Assembly (NCBI GenBank): GCA_946539475.1
Contig: CAMNHM010000050.1
Location: 1-17,548 of the forward strand
From: an uncultured Prevotellaceae bacterium
GTDB taxonomy: Bacteria; Bacteroidota; Bacteroidia; Bacteroidales; Bacteroidaceae
DNA: 17,548 nucleotides
Direction: 5' to 3'
This document shows, piece after piece, positions 13,670 through 17,548 of this stretch; the first letter of the stretch is position 1, and each line of letters begins with the position of its first letter. A model generated the notes under the pieces. It was not told the origin of the DNA, did no database searches, and worked only from the letters and a program-made list of their open reading frames with translations. The translations under genes and the position numbers were made by a program.

Positions 13670-15814
13670 ATGACCCTACAAATGATGAGAAGACTGTTTA
13701 CAACTCTTTCCCTGGTGATCGTCGTCCTCACCGCTCTCGCCGTGCCAGCCAAGCGGGGCATCTGGAAGACACTCCCGATGAATGGCACAATGGTGACTGC
13801 CCAGCTCATGGGCGACGAACACATGCACTACTGGCTTACCGCCGACGGACAGAAGCTCAGCGAGATCGATGGCAATTTCCAGCCTGCCGACATCGAGGTG
13901 CTGCGGTCAGCCGCCATGAGCCGACGCGCAAAGGCTGCCGCGCGCCGGCAGCAGCGAGTGCGCCGCAATGCCGTAGGCGACTTCAAACACTACACCGGAC
14001 AGAAGCGCGGACTGATCATCCTCGTCGGTTTCACCGACTTGCAGTTCCAGCCTGAAAACGACTCACTCCTCTACACCCGCATCTGCAACGAGGAAGGCTT
14101 CAGCCAGGGACGCTTCCGGGGCTCCGTCTACGACTATTTCAAGGCGCAGTCCTACGGTGAGTTTGAGCTCACCTTCGACGTCGTAGGCCCCGTACAGATG
14201 CCCCACAACTACGCCTACTACGGTCACGACACCGGCAGGCCTGGCGACGACACCAACCCTGGCGAAATGGTCGCTACTGCCTGTCAGGCCGTCGACAGCC
14301 TCGTCGACTTCCACGACTACGACTGGGACGGCGACGGCGAGGTTGATCAGGTGATGTGTATCTATGCCGGACAGGGACAGGCTGACGGAGGGTCGTCCAA
14401 CACCATCTGGCCTCACGAGTGGGACCTCGAGAGCAGCGACTACGGCAGCCGGCTGCTCCTCGACGACGTGTACATCAATACCTATGCCGTCGCCAACGAG
14501 CGCAGCTACAGCGGCATCGAGGGCATCGGAACCATCTGCCACGAGTTCTCACACTGCCTGGGACTGCCCGACATGTACGACACCGGCGAGAGCGGCTCCA
14601 ACTTCGGCATGGGCGTGTGGTCGCTCATGGATCAGGGGTCGTACAACGGCGGCTCCTTCTGTCCTGCAGGCTACAGCAGCTTCGACCGCCTCACCTGCGG
14701 ATGGGTGCAGCCGGTGGCGCTCAACAGCAGCACGACCGTCAGTGCCATGCAGCCACTCAGCGACAAGCCCGAGGTGTACATCATCCGCAACGATGCCTAC
14801 GAGGACGAGTACTACCTGCTCGAGAACCGACAGCTCAGAGGATGGGACGCCCAGTTGCCAGCCAACGGACTGCTGGTGCTGCATGTCGACTACGATCGCG
14901 AGATATGGGAGTACAACATCGTCAATGCCTACAGCTCAGGCGCTGACGGATATCCGCGCAACGACCACCAGCGATGCACCATCTTCCATGCAGGAGGCCT
15001 CTCACCATGGTCAAGCGGCAACTCACGCGACCCCTATCCCTACATGGACAACGACTCGCTGACCAACACCTCGGAGCCGGCAGCAACACTCTATCACGAG
15101 AACCGGCTCGGACACCGCACACTCGACAAGGCCATACTCGACATCACACGCAACAACGACGGTACCATCGCCTTCCGCTTCCGCAACTCGGCTGAAGTCG
15201 TCGTCGTACCAGAAGGGACGCTGCTGTGCGAGACATTCGATCTCTGCAACGGCATCGGAGGCAACGACGACGTATGGAGCACCAACATTGCCAGCAGCAT
15301 CTTCCAGCCCGACCTCAAGGGGTGGGACGTCACAAAGGGCTACGGAGGCTACCAGTGCGCGCGCTTCGGCAATGCCAGCACGGCAGGGCGAGCAACGACC
15401 CCCGCCTTCACCACCTACACCGGCGAGGCACAGCTGACTTTCCGTGCTGCCGGATGGGGCAACGACGGCACCACGCTGACTCTCTCCGTTGAAGGCGACG
15501 GAGTCGTCAAGCCCGACGTCCTCACGCTCGACGCCTTCGCCTGGAACGACTACTCCGTACGCCTCATCGGCAACGGCCCGTTGCGCGTTACCTTCGCCCC
15601 AGAACAGCGATTCCTCCTCGACGAAGTGCTGGTGATGCAGGCCGAGGTCGACTCCACCAGCACCGTTAGCCTGCCGTCCGACGCCCCTGATGCCCGGCCC
15701 CGCTACTACACCCTCGACGGCCGCTACGTAGGCTCCGACGCTCGGCAGCTGCCTCGAGGAATGTATGTCGTTGTCGACGGCAACAGCCGCCGCAGCCGCA
15801 AGGTCGTCAAGTAA
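13670..15814 (+). CDS. Secreted M6-family metalloprotease
   Basis: A 714-residue (or 710/709 from ATG 13682/13685) exported protease of the immune-inhibitor-A type. A signal peptide of about 24-27 residues ends ALAVPA. The zinc motif HExxHxxGxxD is H291-E292...H295...G298...D301 (HEFSHCLGLPDMYD), with the Met-turn near M320 (GVWSLMDQGS). A DWDGDGEVDQV calcium-type loop lies at 218-228. Residues about 515-665 look like a jelly-roll domain (ETFDLCNG, WSTN, GWDVTKGYGGY). The tail (about 685-714; RYYTLDGRYV, then PRGMYVVVDGNSRR) resembles Prevotella sorting tails, as on the PL11 lyase, so it is probably exported by type IX secretion. Family role: extracellular proteolysis; the substrate is unknown. 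The nitroreductase gene follows after 23 bp with no terminator between. Confidence 0.9.
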   Translation: MTLQMMRRLFTTLSLVIVVLTALAVPAKRGIWKTLPMNGTMVTAQLMGDEHMHYWLTADGQKLSEIDGNFQPADIEVLRSAAMSRRAKAAARRQQRVRRNAVGDFKHYTGQKRGLIILVGFTDLQFQPENDSLLYTRICNEEGFSQGRFRGSVYDYFKAQSYGEFELTFDVVGPVQMPHNYAYYGHDTGRPGDDTNPGEMVATACQAVDSLVDFHDYDWDGDGEVDQVMCIYAGQGQADGGSSNTIWPHEWDLESSDYGSRLLLDDVYINTYAVANERSYSGIEGIGTICHEFSHCLGLPDMYDTGESGSNFGMGVWSLMDQGSYNGGSFCPAGYSSFDRLTCGWVQPVALNSSTTVSAMQPLSDKPEVYIIRNDAYEDEYYLLENRQLRGWDAQLPANGLLVLHVDYDREIWEYNIVNAYSSGADGYPRNDHQRCTIFHAGGLSPWSSGNSRDPYPYMDNDSLTNTSEPAATLYHENRLGHRTLDKAILDITRNNDGTIAFRFRNSAEVVVVPEGTLLCETFDLCNGIGGNDDVWSTNIASSIFQPDLKGWDVTKGYGGYQCARFGNASTAGRATTPAFTTYTGEAQLTFRAAGWGNDGTTLTLSVEGDGVVKPDVLTLDAFAWNDYSVRLIGNGPLRVTFAPEQRFLLDEVLVMQAEVDSTSTVSLPSDAPDARPRYYTLDGRYVGSDARQLPRGMYVVVDGNSRRSRKVVK

Positions 15815-15837
15815 TCCACCAAACACCTGTTATCCAC

Positions 15838-16575
15838 ATGAAGAATCTACTTACCCGGCGCTCCATCCGCCGATACAGCGACCAGCCCGTCAGCGACGAG
15901 CTCCTCGACCGCCTCCTCACAGAGGCCAGCCGCACGCAGACAATGGGCAACCTGCAGCTCTACAGCGTAGTAGTCACACGCGACCAGCAGCTCAAGCAAC
16001 AGCTCTCGGCAGCACACTTCCGGCAGCCGATGGTCACCGAGGCACCCGTCGTGCTCACCGTCTGCGCCGACTTCAACCGCACCACTCAGTGGGCACGCTG
16101 CCGACAGGCAGATCCCGGCTACGACAACTTCCTCTCCTTCATCAATGCTGCCACCGACGCACTCCTCTATACCCAGACACTCTGCTGCCTGATGGACGAG
16201 GAGGGACTGGGCTACTGCTACCTCGGCACCACCGTCTACCAGCCGCAGAGCATCATCGACACCCTCCGCCTGCCGCAGCTAGTGATGCCCGTCGCTACGC
16301 TCACTGTGGGATGGCCAGCCGAAGAGCCGCCACTCACCGACCGCCTGCCGCTGGAGGCCTTCGCCCACCGCGACACCTACCGCGACTACACTCCCTCCGA
16401 CATCGACGAATATTATGCATATAAAGAAAGCCTGCCTGAGAATCAGCATTTCGTGGCTGTCAATCAGAAGCAGACTTTAGCACAGGTATTCACTGATATC
16501 CGTTATACCAGGAAGGACAATGAAGCCATGAGCGAAGGACTCATGGAGGCATTAAAACAGCAGGGCTTCATGTGA
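15838..16575 (+). CDS. Nitroreductase-family flavoprotein (NfsA/FRP-like)
   Basis: A 245-residue FMN-dependent oxidoreductase of the nitroreductase superfamily, closest in layout to NfsA/flavin reductase P types. RRSIRRYSDQPVSDELLDRLL (7-27) is the phosphate-binding start of the fold. RTQTMGNLQLYSVVV (32-46) and the GLGYCYLGTTVYQP block (about 125-138) supply FMN and dimer contacts, and the C-terminal extension is of the size seen in NADPH-using members. Such enzymes reduce nitroaromatics, quinones or flavins; the natural substrate is unclear. The ATG at 15838 lies 23 bp after the protease gene, suggesting cotranscription. From about 16405 the coding sequence becomes markedly more AT-rich than upstream. 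The stop codon lies inside a terminator hairpin. Confidence 0.87.
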   Translation: MKNLLTRRSIRRYSDQPVSDELLDRLLTEASRTQTMGNLQLYSVVVTRDQQLKQQLSAAHFRQPMVTEAPVVLTVCADFNRTTQWARCRQADPGYDNFLSFINAATDALLYTQTLCCLMDEEGLGYCYLGTTVYQPQSIIDTLRLPQLVMPVATLTVGWPAEEPPLTDRLPLEAFAHRDTYRDYTPSDIDEYYAYKESLPENQHFVAVNQKQTLAQVFTDIRYTRKDNEAMSEGLMEALKQQGFM

Positions 16576-16584
16576 AGCCCTGCT
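16559..16584. terminator. Bidirectional hairpin terminator between convergent genes
   Basis: AGCAGGGCTTC (16559-16569) and GAAGCCCTGCT (16574-16584) form an 11-bp stem with the loop ATGT. A T-rich stretch (TTTATAAAA) follows on the plus strand, and on the minus strand the stem is followed by GTTTTAAT. The nitroreductase stop (16573-16575) lies within the hairpin, and the leftward carboxylase gene ends 12 bp away, so it probably serves both. Confidence 0.75.
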
Positions 16585-16596
16585 TTATAAAATCGC

Positions 16597-17548
16597 TTAT
16601 TTCTCTGCGCGCTCAATCCATGCCAGTGTGTCGCCTTTGCGCACCTTGGCACCTTGCTTGGCCTGAACGTCGACCAGCTTGCCACCGAGGGCAGCAGGAA
16701 TGGGCACTATCTCACCCCACTTCTCCACCAGGTAGCAGAAGGTCTGACCTTCCTCATACTGCTGTCCGATGAACGGCTCGATGCAGGGAGCACACTCGCC
16801 GTCGCCGTTGAACTCGTAGAATACCTGACCGGCCGAGGGGCTGACGAGGGCGTCGGCCTTTGCATGCTTGAAGGCAGCGAGCTCCTCGGGCTTCAGCTTC
16901 GAACCGCCCAGACGGGCGTCCTTCGCCTTCTGAAGGTCGGCGAGGAACTGCTTCTTGGCCTGTCCGCTCTTGAAGGGACGATACTGCTCGGGGTGCATGG
17001 CCAGCTCGAAGAGCTCCTCGTCGTCCTGACCGTAGTCCCAGCCGTTGTCGTCCATCTCTTTCTTGAACGTGTCGAGGGCATTCGGAATCAGGGTGTGGGG
17101 GTCGGCGTCGGTGAACGTGCGTCCCTGCTTCTCGGCCAGCTCTCTGAGCTCGGGGGCTATCTCGCCAGGCACGCGGCCGCTCTTGCCGAGGATCATGCCC
17201 CAGATGGCATCGTCCATCATGACGTAGCGACCCTTGCCCTGCTCCATCGTCAGGAGGTTCATCAGGGCGATGTTCTTCGTGTACTGCGAGAAGGGCGTCA
17301 CCAATGGGGGATAGCCAACCTTCGGCCATACGTACTCCACCTCGTTGAAGAGCTTCACGAGCATGTCGTCCATCGTCAGCGTCGCCTCGCCCTTCTTCTC
17401 GCGCAGCTTGTTGATCATCGACTGGATGGGGCCCAGGTCAGCCATCATCGAGCCCATCATGCCGCCGGGCAGTCCGCAGCCCAGCAGGAGCGACGACATG
17501 TGCTTGTTGGCGGGGTTGATGAAGTAGCCCAGCCACTCGTCGATGAAC
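16597..17548 (-). CDS. oadA: Oxaloacetate decarboxylase/pyruvate carboxylase alpha-type subunit, C-terminal fragment
   Basis: The frame is open from the right edge (codons from 17547) to TAA 16599-16597, giving the last 316 residues. Residues about 11-200 (NPANKHMSSLLLGCGLPGG, then VWPKVGYPPLVTPFSQYT and GRVPGEIAPELREL) are the conserved PYC/OadA carboxyltransferase second half, which transfers CO2 between a keto acid and biotin. Residues about 238-316 form a biotinyl/lipoyl-like domain. In the place of the usual AMKM biotinylation motif it reads VEKWG, with a lysine at fragment residue 276 (16720-16722). The ATG at 17499 is internal, not the start. Naming as oadA rather than pycB is provisional; the partner subunits lie outside the window. 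Confidence 0.8.
   Translation of the reverse strand, partial: FIDEWLGYFINPANKHMSSLLLGCGLPGGMMGSMMADLGPIQSMINKLREKKGEATLTMDDMLVKLFNEVEYVWPKVGYPPLVTPFSQYTKNIALMNLLTMEQGKGRYVMMDDAIWGMILGKSGRVPGEIAPELRELAEKQGRTFTDADPHTLIPNALDTFKKEMDDNGWDYGQDDEELFELAMHPEQYRPFKSGQAKKQFLADLQKAKDARLGGSKLKPEELAAFKHAKADALVSPSAGQVFYEFNGDGECAPCIEPFIGQQYEEGQTFCYLVEKWGEIVPIPAALGGKLVDVQAKQGAKVRKGDTLAWIERAEK

Noticed and set aside
14063..14542. Minus-strand frame within the M6 protease gene
   Set aside because: It is antisense to the conserved catalytic region and has no domain.
15830..15838. TTATCCACA, a perfect DnaA-box sequence just before the nitroreductase start
   Set aside because: It is a single isolated box in a short intergenic gap with no cluster or AT-rich unwinding region; chance occurrence is likely.

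Overview
The window looks like a Bacteroidota chromosome, most likely Prevotellaceae (Prevotella/Segatella group). The evidence is recurrent TAnnTTTG promoter elements with no Shine-Dalgarno sequences, C-terminal tails of the Prevotella type IX-sorting style on two secreted enzymes, a PL11 pectin lyase, an MG2/plug-like surface protein, and an ECF sigma factor paired with an outer-membrane-barrel anti-sigma protein. Base composition is fairly GC-rich for the group. I saw no tRNA, rRNA, CRISPR array, or complete insertion sequence.

Layout. Positions 1-2849 (+) hold the end of a type I pullulanase and, 27 bp later, a secreted PL11 rhamnogalacturonan lyase. Positions 2850-3288 are a gene-free convergent zone. 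It contains a candidate 338-bp MITE-like element (9-bp terminal inverted repeats flanked by TTAAT direct repeats), a 133-bp imperfect palindrome at its centre, and a second small inverted-repeat cluster. Positions 3289-6111 (-) encode a large MG2/plug-like envelope protein with its own promoter. Positions 6189-8555 (-) form a tight three-gene operon: an acidic lipoprotein, an ECF sigma factor, and a protein with a cytoplasmic anti-sigma-like N-terminus, one inner-membrane helix, a repeat-rich periplasmic linker and an outer-membrane beta-barrel. This last architecture matches the dual membrane-spanning anti-sigma (Dma/Das) systems known from Bacteroides and is the most interesting system here. 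dnaA (8660-10072, -) follows with a clear promoter and terminator.

Positions 10310-13452 (-) form a second operon reading from high to low coordinates: a stand-alone ribonucleotide-reductase-tail-like protein, folB, a SPOR-type N-acetylmuramoyl-L-alanine amidase, and an MlaD/MCE lipid-transport protein. Divergent from it, 13670-16575 (+) carries a secreted M6 metalloprotease and a nitroreductase, ending in a hairpin shared with the convergent gene. The right edge (16597-17548, -) is the C-terminal part of an oxaloacetate decarboxylase/pyruvate carboxylase alpha-type subunit whose biotinyl-like tail lacks the usual AMKM motif.

Themes. Much of the window concerns the cell envelope: sensing across both membranes (sigma/anti-sigma barrel), peptidoglycan cleavage, phospholipid transport, and secreted enzymes for pectin and protein. 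The two operons around dnaA combine envelope upkeep with housekeeping functions (folate synthesis, replication).
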